64,000 nt of DNA, taken from NCBI GenBank assembly GCA_010093485.1, contig MU001492.1:708228-772227 (forward strand), read 5' to 3'. The notes under the pieces were generated by a model. The model made no database searches, was not told where the DNA came from, and saw only the letters and a program-made list of their open reading frames with translations. Positions 20,501 to 30,394 of the stretch are shown here, piece after piece. Within the stretch, counting starts at the first letter, position 1. Each line of letters opens with the position of its first letter. This DNA comes from Karstenula rhodostoma CBS 690.94 (lineage: Eukaryota; Ascomycota; Dothideomycetes; Pleosporales; Didymosphaeriaceae). The position numbers were made by a program, and so were the translations under genes.

Positions 20501-22747
20501 AAGTCCCTGCGTGATCGGCGCCAGATGACCCTTACGCAACACATCAATGACTGTGAGCCGGGGCTTTCCAGACCGAGTCACACTCGCGATATGGTCAGCA
20601 TAGCGCGACCAGACGCGATCGAGTGCAACGGTATCTTCGAGCATGGAATCGAGACCAAGAGCCGCGGCGACCTTGGCGCACTCTGTCCATGAGTTCATTG
20701 GCATGACCGCAAGCCTATCACCAGGCTGGAATGTGATACCGGCCTCTTGAATATCGAGAGTGACCATAGCAATTGATCGAGATGGGTCTGAATCGACGAA
20801 ATTCCGGCTTAGGATGCGTCCGCGGTAACGGCACTCTTCGAATGTGCCGCGCATCTCATGTGGTTCAAGATCACGCTGGCCCCGGAATGGCTCAAGGCGC
20901 TCTTTCATAGACGCGGAGAATTCGTGATGTGTTTGCTCCCATGGTCGCATGTCATTCGAAGCTCCCGAAGCACCGTTTGTCTCAGTACGACCTGTCTTGC
21001 CAGCGCATTCGAGGAGCTACAACCCAATTAGCATACAGACGGTTTATCCTAGAGATTTCCCAAACCTACCCCAAAGACTTTGTAACGATGAACGCCCATG
21101 AAGCCTCGCTCGCCAGTATAGGCTTCGACAACCCCATCGAAGACACCCATGAGCCGAGGGTCTCCAGATGTTTTAACGTATTCTGGGATGCTGTAGTGAT
21201 ATTCGATGGCAGCAATAAATGCGCGGAGGTTGGAAGGTAGCCATGCTCGTAGATGAACGCCCTCGGCCCCAAGGAACGAATCGTACTTTTTCCTTCCGAG
21301 GAATGCATCCATGACAAGATATCTGATTATTGTTAGGCGCGAGTTAGCATTTTAGAGATGCCAGAGACGTACGGAGGAAACTGTAAGCCAGAGGTAGCGG
21401 GGCACCTCTTTGACAAAGGTGCAGAAAATTTGGCCCATCGCACCCATTCGGCCGGTGAGACGTAGTTCTCTCCCGATCCAGCTAACGAGATTGTATGGAA
21501 TGCTTGCGGCATGCGTTCGAGAATCTCTTTGAGACGGACGAGCTCCCGTAGAAGGCCTTCATTGTTCCTGTTCATTACATGCTCCTGGCACGCCGCAATG
21601 GCGTCAGGTCCATGCTGGAAGCTTGCGGAAGTCTCAGCGCACCCCTTCAAGAAGGCTCGCTCCGCACTGTCACCGAACATGGCCCAACGTAGTCTCTATA
21701 AGGGATTAGCTGGATTTTCCAAGCATTGAGGGGCGCATACAGTATTGTCAAATCGACCAACGTAGGGATAGTCCGACAATGGATCAATGTAATCGACATT
21801 GTAAGATGACTGATCGAAGAAGGTGAGGTGAGGGATCGATCGGCCCATACGTCTGCAAATTTGAACGTAGGGCAGCCCGATGCTGCATGGAATCCCTTTA
21901 ACCTCATCGCCAAGATCGTCGCTCATCGGCACGCCGTCTAATTTGAGAGATTTCGTGGCAACATTGATTCCCTCGTTACCATCATGCCTCTCCTCGTACC
22001 GATATATTGAGCAGAGCATCCCTAGAGCAACAAGTGCTGCCCATAGTGCCTTGTCGGGGATGATGTCGGCACGCCCCTCAACAATTGGCAGTGCAGCCAC
22101 TGACTCTCGCACGCGACCGCGAGCAATGCAGCCCGGCATGCGCTCGCAAAGGTCCATCCACACCCTTCCGGGTGAGTTTCGTAATGCGCCTGGTGCTTCA
22201 CTTGTGTCAGGAGGCTGGAATCCGTACTCGACACTCAGGTAGCCGTCCCTCCAACCTGTGCTGGAGCCAACCTCTTCAGCTCGTAGGATGACCTGGCGGG
22301 CAGGTGCTCCAAGAGCAACAGCAAGCAGATCTCGCTCATCAACGTTAAGCTTGTCAAGGCTCTTCACCCCCTTGGCGTTTTGGATGGCCTTGATCTCGTC
22401 CATTGAAGGTACATCGGAGTAGAGCAGCTCATTGATGGCTTTGCGTTCCCTGGCTTAGTTAATACTACTCCGAGACTTAGATCTCCTAAACGTACCTTCG
22501 ACGAAGGAAGTCTTCCACGTTCGAATCTTGTGGGATCTAGTGTCTGTGAGCATGCATCGGAACTGACCCAAGACGATATACTTACCCCAAAGGCAGCATG
22601 CAAGTCGCCTGGCTGTGCAAACCCAGAGAGGGTGCATCCGCGAGGACCGATCCTACTACTCCTGCTGTTACTCCCGGGAGCGGATCTTGAACATGCACCA
22701 CCCGCTCGGCCAGACACCGGGCACCCCGACATAGCGATCGAGGACAT
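17574..22747 (-). CDS. IDO-like haem domain / FAD-NADPH reductase / cytochrome b5 fusion
   Basis: One nine-exon gene, 1,593 aa. Exons: 22586-22747, 22496-22536, 21741-22449, 21373-21695, 21070-21322, 20254-21016, 19702-20210, 19305-19641 and 17574-19258. All introns are 43-60 nt GT-AG and keep phase. Residues about 65-510 resemble indoleamine 2,3-dioxygenase: DYPYVGRFDN, SGLQFPPYLVMDAFLG, LRAWLPSNLRAFIAAI and FMGVHRYKV, with His490 as the likely haem ligand. Residues about 520-960 are a CPR-type FAD/NADPH module: RTYS (737-740), GVSSGF (778-783), AGGSGIAPFR (824-833), YVCGS (934-938); no flavodoxin-like FMN domain is visible. Residues about 1000-1062 are cytochrome b5, with HPGG (His1030) and His1054 24 residues later. 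The last 520 residues are helical, then Ser/Arg-rich, and unrecognised. No signal peptide or membrane segment. Likely a self-sufficient NADPH-driven haem enzyme; substrate unknown. Confidence 0.88.
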
Positions 22748-22953
22748 CTTGGATTAGACAAAAACGATTTTGGGTAACCTGCCCGAAGAAATCAAAAAGA
22801 GAATGGAAAGACTTGCAAAGTCTGAAAGTGAGTAAAGAAAATATGTCAAAGATGAGATTCCGTAGAAGGGAGCATCAAGCCACAGAAGACGAGATGCACA
22901 GCAAACCCGCGTTCTATGAGGCCGCTGGCCGTAGCGCAAGGGAGGACTTCTTC

Positions 22954-22975
22954 GATGCCATGCCATGTCATGCCA
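22954..22975 (+). repeat. short ATGCC direct repeats, copy 1
   Basis: GATGCCATGCCATG followed by TCATGCC: three or four tandem five-base ATGCC units with one change. It lies about 210 bp upstream of the fusion gene start. A similar run occurs 400 bp further out. Confidence 0.6.
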
Positions 22976-23350
22976 AGAAGCTTTCCGGTATGAATGGGGA
23001 ACAAGACCAGGTGTAGCCTTGGCTGGAACAGGAGACGCGCTGTTCGGTGGAGTTTAAGCGGCTTCACTTATGAGCGGAAAGCTGTCCGCTCATCGGAGAA
23101 ACAGCCGGTTCAGACTACGCTCGGGGACTTTGGCAGTCGCGACGGCTCTCTAGCCGCTTCAGAGTCGATCTTGCATACTGTGGTGGAGCTTGTCCTGTCC
23201 ATGTGTGTGAAGCGACGTGTGTAGTGACGCGTCTTGTATGCAGGCTAGTCCGAATTTGGGTTTGGATTGAAACGCCTTGACAGCGGCACGATCTTCATCT
23301 TGATTCTTGACAAACACTTCCCCATTGTTCTACCAACGCTACAAGCTGAG

Positions 23351-23368
23351 CATGCCATGCCATGCCAG
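23351..23368 (+). repeat. short ATGCC direct repeats, copy 2
   Basis: CATGCC repeated as three overlapping ATGCC units. It matches the run at 22954. Both lie in the upstream region of the IDO fusion gene, so they could be clustered regulator sites. They could equally be simple-sequence drift. Confidence 0.6.
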
Positions 23369-25013
23369 CTACGACAAGGTGCAACTTGATGGAATTGTAC
23401 AGGTTCGGATGAGTGAGGCTATCCAATGCGTGCCTACCATAGGTCCAGTACACAAAATTTTCAGGTTTGCCCACGCGCACAACTCGATGAACGTACCGTC
23501 AAACTATTCTTCTTCGCATGTTTCTGGGCATCTATCGCGGAATTACAGGGCATTCGAACGAAATCGTACGAAAGAGTTTCTATTACGACGTATTTTCAGG
23601 CAATCGTAAGGCTGGAACGAGTGCCTTGCCCGTAAATTCCCCCGGATGTTTCGAAAATGCCGCCTTGCGTCCAGACACCTTGACAGTTCCAGGACCCTGG
23701 CCTGCAATCTCGATATTCTCGGCTGAATACCCAAGCCCATGAACTTGGATCACGAAGCGCACAGTCCGAATGCGTCACTGGTGATGACAGCGGAGAACGA
23801 CGTTACAAACATGTGACCTTGTCCCGGCCTTCAGGGACTGACTCGTGTCTTGAGGTATCATGTCTAAAACTCCCTCAAAGCTTTGCCTCGCTGGCTATGG
23901 CATCTCCGTTCAAGCCCGCCCACCAACTCCTACCACGCTCCTCCGCTATCTACTCTCTGGTGCTGATAGTCGCACTGCTGATATGGAACATGAGAACGCG
24001 TCTTTCCTGGCGCAACATGGGGTGGTCTTTGGCAATTACAGGCTCGCCCCCTATAACATCAAACCCCGTGCCAAAGATCTAACCCTGCTCAAGTGCATCG
24101 ACCAATGCGTTGGTGTCTACCACTGCTTCTTGTGTCAGACCAAATTATTCTTCCTGAATGGATTGCCCTGCGTGGGACGTCAGAAACCGCGCGTCCTTGA
24201 CCCCGAAACCGATGAGCCGCTTCAAAGTGGCCTGGGCATGCGGGGATCCCGGAGTCGTGGAAGGCAATAGGGAGGCGCCCGCGAGGAGGAGGGAGTGTTG
24301 GGGTGATCGGTGGGGTGAGTCACGTGTGACCGTGGCTCTGGGATTATCGTCGCCTCAACCATCTCAACACTGCTACTCGTGGCCTGGGCAATGCGACTAA
24401 AAACCAGAAAGCCGACTGTCGAGGCACGAATGTCAGGTCCGATTATGAGCGAAAGAATGCTATGGTATCTGGGGCCATTGTTTAGCCACTAACTCTGCCG
24501 GTTCTTCTTGAACCTTCAAGATCAGCATGGCACTGATAGCAGCGATGGCGTTCGTTAGGCAGGTCGGCGTATATCCAAGTCGAATGTTACCTTGCTTGGG
24601 CAGTGCGCAATCAACGTGGTATGCCCCAACCGCGATGGATGCGATGACATCTAGCTGACGGCATGCAATGGCGAGTAGCTCTTCATCCACCTGGTCATAT
24701 ATCCCGAGCAGCATGCTGGATGCCCTTTTGATGGAATCTCGTTCGCGTGCAACATACCCCTTCTCAGATTTCCATTATACTACTTCTAGACCCCCGTTTG
24801 TATCTACAAGCCTCCGAGTCTTGTCGAAAAGGTTTAGCGGTACAATGACTTTGATCTGATGACATTTGGACGTCTTCGAAGCTACCGTTCGATTGTTTTC
24901 GTTGTCGCGAAGAACGACAGGACAGGCTACACGATAGTGCCCGCGTCGTCAACCGGCGACCTACTTGCATTTCAGACCCACTCCCCACCTTCTTCCCTTC
25001 TCCCCGCTTCAAC

Positions 25014-25394
25014 CTACTTAAACCACTTCTCCCGACTCCTCACCCCAACAGCAATCCCGGGAACCACGCCCTCCCCCACGAAATTCCCAACATCCCTCAC
25101 AGCCTCCTCCTTCGTCAACTCCACCGCCTTCTCCAGCCCCTCCAGCCCCTCCATCGTCTCAAAGTATCCCACGTTCTGATACGCGTACTCGGGCGGCTCC
25201 CCCGTAAGCGGATTCGGGTTGGCGTGCTCGAGGAACTGGTACCCGAGGTAGCCGAAGGGGGCCCAGGCTTTGGCGACGTTGGCCATGTGCACGTTGAAGT
25301 AGTAGTCCTTGTTGAATGTGATGGGGGCGCCGGTGGTGGGGTTCGTGGCGGGGAAGGATACGACGAGGGTGGCGGGGGTGGTGGTGGAGGACAT
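25014..25394 (-). CDS. EthD-family dimeric alpha/beta-barrel protein
   Basis: Small single-exon protein of 126 aa. The fold is suggested by the EthD/ABM-type pattern: a beta strand TLVVSFPA, then ITFNKDYYFNVHMANVAKAW with the conserved His, a Gly/Tyr-rich hairpin, and ETMEGLEGLEKAVE as the second helix. EthD-like proteins act in degradation pathways or as small polyketide-tailoring enzymes; the actual reaction here is unknown. I chose the ATG at 25394 because the strand begins eight residues later; upstream in-frame codons encode Pro/Thr-rich sequence without domain character. A TATA box sits 100 bp upstream. No neighbouring biosynthetic genes support a cluster role. Confidence 0.8.
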   Translation of the reverse strand: MSSTTTPATLVVSFPATNPTTGAPITFNKDYYFNVHMANVAKAWAPFGYLGYQFLEHANPNPLTGEPPEYAYQNVGYFETMEGLEGLEKAVELTKEEAVRDVGNFVGEGVVPGIAVGVRSREKWFK

Positions 25395-25492
25395 TGCGGT
25401 GGGTGGTTTGGTTGTTGGGTTTGATGGGAGGTGGGTTTGAGGAGTGGGTGGTTGCATGCTGAGGGTACGATGGTGAGTAGCGTAGCTTGTCT

Positions 25493-25498
25493 TATATA
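25493..25498 (-). promoter_or_regulatory. TATA box of the EthD gene
   Basis: TATATA about 100 bp upstream of the ATG at 25394, in a short AT-rich patch within GC-richer sequence. Confidence 0.55.
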
Positions 25499-26271
25499 CA
25501 CACATGTTGTCAGCTGCCGTTTCCTAACCTCACCGCCATCGAGACTACTCGCGCGAGGTTGGTGCAAATTCAGTCGCTGGTGATACTGGCCAAGAATACT
25601 TGACCTGTTGGAGTAAAACTCGCAATTCCTGCTTATCCAAATGTCAGATATTCAACCACACTTGTTCTAGCGTTTTGTGTTACCTCTGTGTGCTTAACCG
25701 CTGTTGCTTACGCGGACGATACGCCTCGCTCGACCTGTGGAGTCTAAACCCGATTGGTTGGCACCCCACTGAGTTCCTTTATCGAGTTTTGCCGCGGCTT
25801 GCCCAAGCTCGCGAAGTATCACATTTGAAACCCGATTGGTACTTAGTACGCCTTGTCACAAGGGCGCATTCGTCTAGAATCCTGCTTGTAGACGCATCAT
25901 TCCAACCTATTGTGAGCTTTGAACTCCACAAGGGTTAATCGGAAGTACGTGCCAAACTGCGCTGTTGTGGCACAATGGATGTGAAGTGGATACTCCGCCG
26001 GGTAAACCATCGCACCGTGACGCCGATTCGAAATGATGTTCCAGCAGACAATGTTAACGCGCGCGACATTATGGCGTGATAATAGCTCTCGAAATCATTG
26101 AATTTAGCAAACAGTTCAGATGGGAAGATGCAACAACGCAAAACACTGACGAGCGGGAACGGAACTGACACTGAACCTTCAGCAAGGCAATATGCATTTT
26201 GACATTACTCATTACTTCTACTATACATCATTCGATCGTCGTCATGCATCACTCATAATCACTCCCTTCCT
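25499..26271. other. intergenic, no gene recognised
   Basis: Upstream of the EthD gene and downstream of the aminopeptidase gene (both minus strand). Contains the phrase AAACCCGATTGGT twice with variation (near 25748 and 25829), spaced about 80 bp. No gene supported. Confidence 0.45.
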
Positions 26272-27858
26272 CTACTGGAGCAGAGAACCCTGGCCACAAG
26301 GCGCGGCGTGCACGTGGCCCTTGTGAGCCTCCTCGAGAGTGTCCGCGAATCTCGCCATGTACCTCGAGACCTCGGCCTCCCTCTTCCTGTGTGTGATGTT
26401 TGCCTTAGGGATGCCCTTGAAGCTGACAGCGTACTTGGCGACCGAGTTCGCAATCGACTGCGTGTTGATGAGGAACGCCTCAGTGGAGAGGTTATCGATC
26501 GTATCACCAGGCTGGTGGTAGTTGACGTCGAGCGCGACACCGGCCTCTCCACCGAAGAGAGCGGCTTCGTCTTCAGTCTTGAGCTCCTCGGCACCGGTGA
26601 AGAGACCACCCGATGGAACACCATTCTGCAGGAATGCGGCGTAGTCCGAGCGACCACTGAAGATGGATGGGACGGATGGGACACCACGGTTCTTGAAGAA
26701 ATTCTCGAAGTCCTTCTCAATAGTGTCGGATCCAGTAGGACCGGTGAGGTTGAAAGCGCTACCGTCTCCGTCGTAGATACCGAGAACATAGTTGGGCGAT
26801 GCGATCATGTCGAAGTTGAGGTAGGCTCGGATCTTAGCGACTTCGGCAGGGGAGCCGCTGATAGTTCCGTTGAGGGTCTTGATGTAGTGGTAGGAGCCGA
26901 GCAGGCCGAACTCTTCGGCGGCCCAGAAACCAAAGCGGACAGCGTTCTTGATCTTGTACTTGGTGAGGGCTTTGGCGACGGTCAGGACGCCGACTGTGCC
27001 TGAGCCGTCGTCGTTGATACCGGGACCAGCGAAAACAGAGTCTGTGTGGCCTCCAAGAACAAGCACGTTGTTCTTGTCACCGGTCTTGGTCTCGGCGATG
27101 ACATTGTAGGTGGTGCGGTTCTCCGCAATGGCGTCTACGATCAAGGTAGCTGAAACGTCACCAGCCGAAATCGCGCTCAGCAGAGTTGTGCCAGTTTCCT
27201 GAGTGACTCCCACTGTTGCGGCATAGTCGCCAACACCACCAAGGGTGCCGGCAAGCGCACCGGGGACGTTGTTGTAGATGACGGTTCCGACAGCGCCCGC
27301 AGCTTTCGCCAAGGTAGCTTTCTGAGAGAACGGGCAGGTTCCACGTGAAATTAGAGCAATGTTACCGGACACCTCTGCAGGGTAGTCTGCGGCATCGCAA
27401 CCAATGTTCGCCACTGGCACCAAGGGCGCAGTTACATTGCCGGAAGGCCCGTATGTCTGGAATTCAGCCGTTAGAGGTAGCGCGATTGAAGCGAGGCGTA
27501 CTTCACATACCATGTAAAACGCATCATACTCGGTCCCGCCCGCTGAAAAGTCGATTGTGGCAGCAGTAAAAAGCTCCACGAAGGGTTGCTTCTTGACATT
27601 GTAGTACCCGGTCTTTTTGAGCTCTGTGTATAGCCAGTTGACCGTGGCATTGTGCCCACCGCCTCCAAAGGCTCTGTTTCCACCGTTCGCATTCGCAAAG
27701 TCCTGCAGCTTCTGGGAGCCAGCAAGGAGGTTCTTGAGCTTGACATCCTTGATGAGTTCCCTCGGAGTGACAAGTTTCTTGTTATTGTGTCCCTTGTCTC
27801 CTCCAGCAAAAGCAGGGGCGATCAAACCCGCTGCGGCGACAATTGCTGAAAACTTCAT
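26272..27858 (-). CDS. secreted M28 zinc aminopeptidase with PA domain
   Basis: Extracellular or vacuolar metallo-aminopeptidase, 510 aa, exons 27511-27858 and 26272-27456. The 54-nt intron (GTATGT, CTAAC branch, CAG) is a multiple of three without stop codons, so the unspliced frame reads through with 18 extra residues. Residues 1-19 are a signal peptide (MKFSAIVAAAGLIAPAFAG). A protease-associated domain spans about 115-230. Zinc ligands of the M28 family are visible: His253 (GGHTDS), Asp265 (GINDDGSG), Glu297/Glu298 (WAAEEFG), Asp332 (NFDM) and His430 (NYHQPGD). N-glycosylation sequons are present (NATV, NRTT, NGTI). A KR site at 474-475 followed by EAE could release a 35-residue C-terminal tail. 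A TATA box is about 90 bp upstream. Confidence 0.93.
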   Translation of the reverse strand: MKFSAIVAAAGLIAPAFAGGDKGHNNKKLVTPRELIKDVKLKNLLAGSQKLQDFANANGGNRAFGGGGHNATVNWLYTELKKTGYYNVKKQPFVELFTAATIDFSAGGTEYDAFYMVCEVRLASIALPLTAEFQTYGPSGNVTAPLVPVANIGCDAADYPAEVSGNIALISRGTCPFSQKATLAKAAGAVGTVIYNNVPGALAGTLGGVGDYAATVGVTQETGTTLLSAISAGDVSATLIVDAIAENRTTYNVIAETKTGDKNNVLVLGGHTDSVFAGPGINDDGSGTVGVLTVAKALTKYKIKNAVRFGFWAAEEFGLLGSYHYIKTLNGTISGSPAEVAKIRAYLNFDMIASPNYVLGIYDGDGSAFNLTGPTGSDTIEKDFENFFKNRGVPSVPSIFSGRSDYAAFLQNGVPSGGLFTGAEELKTEDEAALFGGEAGVALDVNYHQPGDTIDNLSTEAFLINTQSIANSVAKYAVSFKGIPKANITHRKREAEVSRYMARFADTLEEAHKGHVHAAPCGQGSLLQ

Positions 27859-27946
27859 GTTGACCAAGTTGAGATCCTAACAGGAAAAGGGAAGGACAAA
27901 GCAGGTGAAAGCTGTGATACGATGGAGGCCGATACACACGCCGCTC

Positions 27947-27952
27947 TATATA
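27947..27952 (-). promoter_or_regulatory. TATA box of the aminopeptidase gene
   Basis: TATATA about 90 bp upstream of the ATG at 27858, in otherwise GC-rich sequence. Confidence 0.55.
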
Positions 27953-28738
27953 GTCACCCGAACACCCTGCGCACATCATCGCCTCTGCGGCAGCTCATTT
28001 CCAGATGAGGCAGCTCGCAGTTGAACATCGCCCAGGTACCGTCAGCCGAGGTGATAATCCGCGCGGTACACAGCACCAGCAACCTGGCAGCAGGGAGCAC
28101 AGCGTTTTCGCTCTTCTTGGCGGGATGGCAACATGCCCTGGATCCGGGCATCATGACGATGGATTATCTGCAACGCCATGATATGGTATAATTCGGGAAG
28201 GAGCATCGAATAGCCTCACGACGGGTCGTTCTAGGCGCACCATGGGTACGCTCGCGAGCGCATGCTGATTGGGAAGGAAATCAAGAATGCCCAGGTGCCA
28301 AGGTCGTGGGCGGGGAAGGAAGACGCCACAATTTGGAGGTCGATAACGCGATCGAATATTCCAGTGGCCAATTTTTGCGCGTTGGCTTCGTTTATGTGCG
28401 ACTTGTGTTACAGCGATGAAGAGACGGATGAGATGAGGCTGCGAGCCATGGTTGAGTACTGACAGGCGGAAGGATGGAGGGAACGACGGCGGCTCCACAA
28501 CCGTTGATCGGCGGCAAGCGTTCCTGTTCTAACTGCTTCGGGCATGTGCTATCGCGACATCGTGTTGGGGCACACCACGGCGGAGTAAAGCCATTGAGGA
28601 AATATGGAGCGACGCCTGGTGGAGACACGATCGAACACGAAGGCGTTAACATTGGCATTATTCTAGATGTTCCGTCCCTCCACCAATCCAACAGCGCATC
28701 AACAGAACTCTATCGGTGGGCCCCATCGCAGTTGCCTT
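27953..28738. other. intergenic, no gene recognised
   Basis: Promoter side of the aminopeptidase gene and 3' flank of the LVIVD-repeat gene. Short open frames on both strands show no domain. Nothing else supported. Confidence 0.45.
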
Positions 28739-30309
28739 CTAGAACGCACCTGCCTGCTTCTTCAAGACGAACGCGCCTCGCTCCTGCCAAAAGTTAGCAA
28801 GCTTGCTATTCGCACGTATCGGAAAACTCACCATCGTATTGACGAGGATATAACCGGACTTGAAAAGAGCGTAGCTGCTCCAGGTTCCGACAAAATCAAT
28901 AACACCACCGCCGGCCTGGTTGTCGTCTTCGGGGTAGACGTCAAAAAATCCGACTTCCTTTACACCAGCACCGGTTGGGTCGCTCGGTATCGAAGAAACA
29001 TCAAGAACACGGAAGCCAGTGCCATAGTTAGACTGGTAAGCGAACCCACCCGATACATACTGGTTGTGATCAATTCCCTTGGCACCCGACTTGTAAAGAC
29101 CCGTTTGTTTCGGTTTCTTAAGCGACGAGATATCCCAGATGTAGGTGATTGGGTTGCCAGCAGCTCCAGGACCAGTCTTATCGTACTCATCATACTCGTC
29201 ATCGAGGAGGAGGTAGCGTTGGTTTTCGACGTCCAGAAGTGCGCCTTGGTGAGTGTACGAGGCTCCGGTGTAAGACGTCCTGGATAGGACTACGGGGCTC
29301 TTCTTGTCGGTGATGTCGTAGATTGTGAGGGTGTCTTCATTGTAGCCGTAGCAGATCTCACGCCCGTTATACTGGGTATCGGGACCTTTGTAGAAGACAC
29401 ATTGTGCGTCATGGACGTACCCGTCTGCAGACGCACATCCAGCACTGACAGGCTTTGACGGGGTGGAGATGTCGATAAAGATGATGCCCGATTTGCATGC
29501 ATCGGTTCTTGGCTGAGCTCCCACCGAGTAAATATAGTTGCCTTTGGGGTTGGTGACAACGTTGTGGGTTCGACCCGAAGGAAGCTTGTTGTAATGACCC
29601 ACCAAACCGCTACCAACAGTGTTAGTAAAGGTTACGGGCTTGGCAGGGTCAATGGTCAAGAGCTTCTTCCAGTCGAAAATCTGGATGCCATGGCCGGAAG
29701 CTTCACTGCCGATGATGACGAAGTCGTTGTGCCCTCTGATCTCGCGCCACTGACTAGGAGTCGAGAACTGAGGAAGGCGTCCCAAGTAGGAGAGCTTGCC
29801 AGCCTTAGTGATCTCCGCAAAGGCAGTACCGTCCGACTGGCCGATAGCAACAAATTCGCGTCCATCTGAGCTGGTCCATCCCCAAGAGGAGGAGCCAAAA
29901 CCTTTGGTGCTACCGAGCGCCGAGTGGGAAAGGAAATGGTAAAGGTCAATCTGGTTTTTTGTTAACGCGCAGCCTGTGACTGACAGGGACAAGCAGAGAC
30001 TGACGTTCTTGCACCTGAAGGTGTCTGTGTCTGTTTTGGCGGTACCATTCGAGCAGGCTACAAAGTCTGCGAGCTCAGCGTACTGCTCTGATGCATAGAC
30101 GCCAGCCGCCTCATGCTTCGCCCAAGATTCCTACGTGTGTCAGTTGAAGTTGAAGAGATACACTTGTTCGACAGTACCTGCTTGAGCGCGACGTTGTTCG
30201 CATGCTTGATACCGGAGTCGTAAAGCTGGGCACCTTTTACCTCATCCTTTGGGATCTCTTTGGCAGCTACAACAGCCGACAGTGAGAGGAGGATGGTTCG
30301 CACAAACAT
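28739..30309 (-). CDS. secreted LVIVD-repeat (beta-propeller) protein
   Basis: Exons 30178-30309, 30005-30130, 28832-29950 and 28739-28783 give 473 aa. Residues 1-16 are a signal peptide (MFVRTILLSLSAVVAA). Residues about 90-440 contain repeats typical of LVIVD/choice-of-anchor-B proteins (GHGIQIFDWKKLL, GIIFIDISTPSKPVSAG, TLTIYDITDKKSPVVLS, ITYIWDISSLKKPKQTG, GFRVLDVSSIPSD), consistent with a beta-propeller. The family is widespread in fungi and bacteria, with no settled enzymatic role. The last intron (48 nt, GTGAGT, GCTAAC, CAG) is in frame and stop-free, so an unspliced reading adds 16 residues. Exon 2 encodes ESWAKHEAAGVYASEQY and is invisible as a long open frame. A TATA box lies 80 bp upstream. 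Confidence 0.88.
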
Positions 30310-30388
30310 GGTGGCAGGAAAGTCTCGTGGCTGTTAAACAGGAAGACCTTGACCTCGACAAACTTCCAGTACAGATCACCGCCACTCT

Positions 30389-30394
30389 TATATA
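30389..30394 (-). promoter_or_regulatory. TATA box of the LVIVD-repeat gene
   Basis: TATATA about 80 bp upstream of the ATG at 30309, flanked by GC-rich sequence. Confidence 0.55.

Larger units (their letters stand above)
22748..25013. other. 2.3-kb intergenic region upstream of the IDO fusion gene
   Basis: Contains the promoter of the fusion gene and the 3' flank of the EthD gene. ATGCC-type short repeats occur at 22954-22975 and 23351-23368. A TCACGTG E-box lies near 24319. Open frames such as 23860-24270 (136 codons, plus) have no recognisable domain or splice support. No transposon remnant recognised. Confidence 0.5.

Noticed and set aside
19282..20950. Reductase part as an independent CPR or b5-reductase gene
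   Set aside because: The upstream exon runs from the IDO-like end (HRYKVFG) through LLECAGKTGRTETNG into the reductase without a stop or new start; splicing keeps phase on both sides.
22496..22536. GTTCGAATC element that resembles a tRNA T-loop
   Set aside because: It lies inside a 41-nt coding exon of the fusion gene and has no tRNA structure around it.
23860..24270. 136-codon plus-strand frame starting MSKTPSKLCLAGYG
   Set aside because: No domain, and both flanks are non-coding in character. Could be a real short gene but evidence is too weak.
25115..25567. 150-codon minus-strand frame overlapping the EthD gene
   Set aside because: Pro/Ser/Arg-rich shadow in another frame; the EthD reading has domain character.
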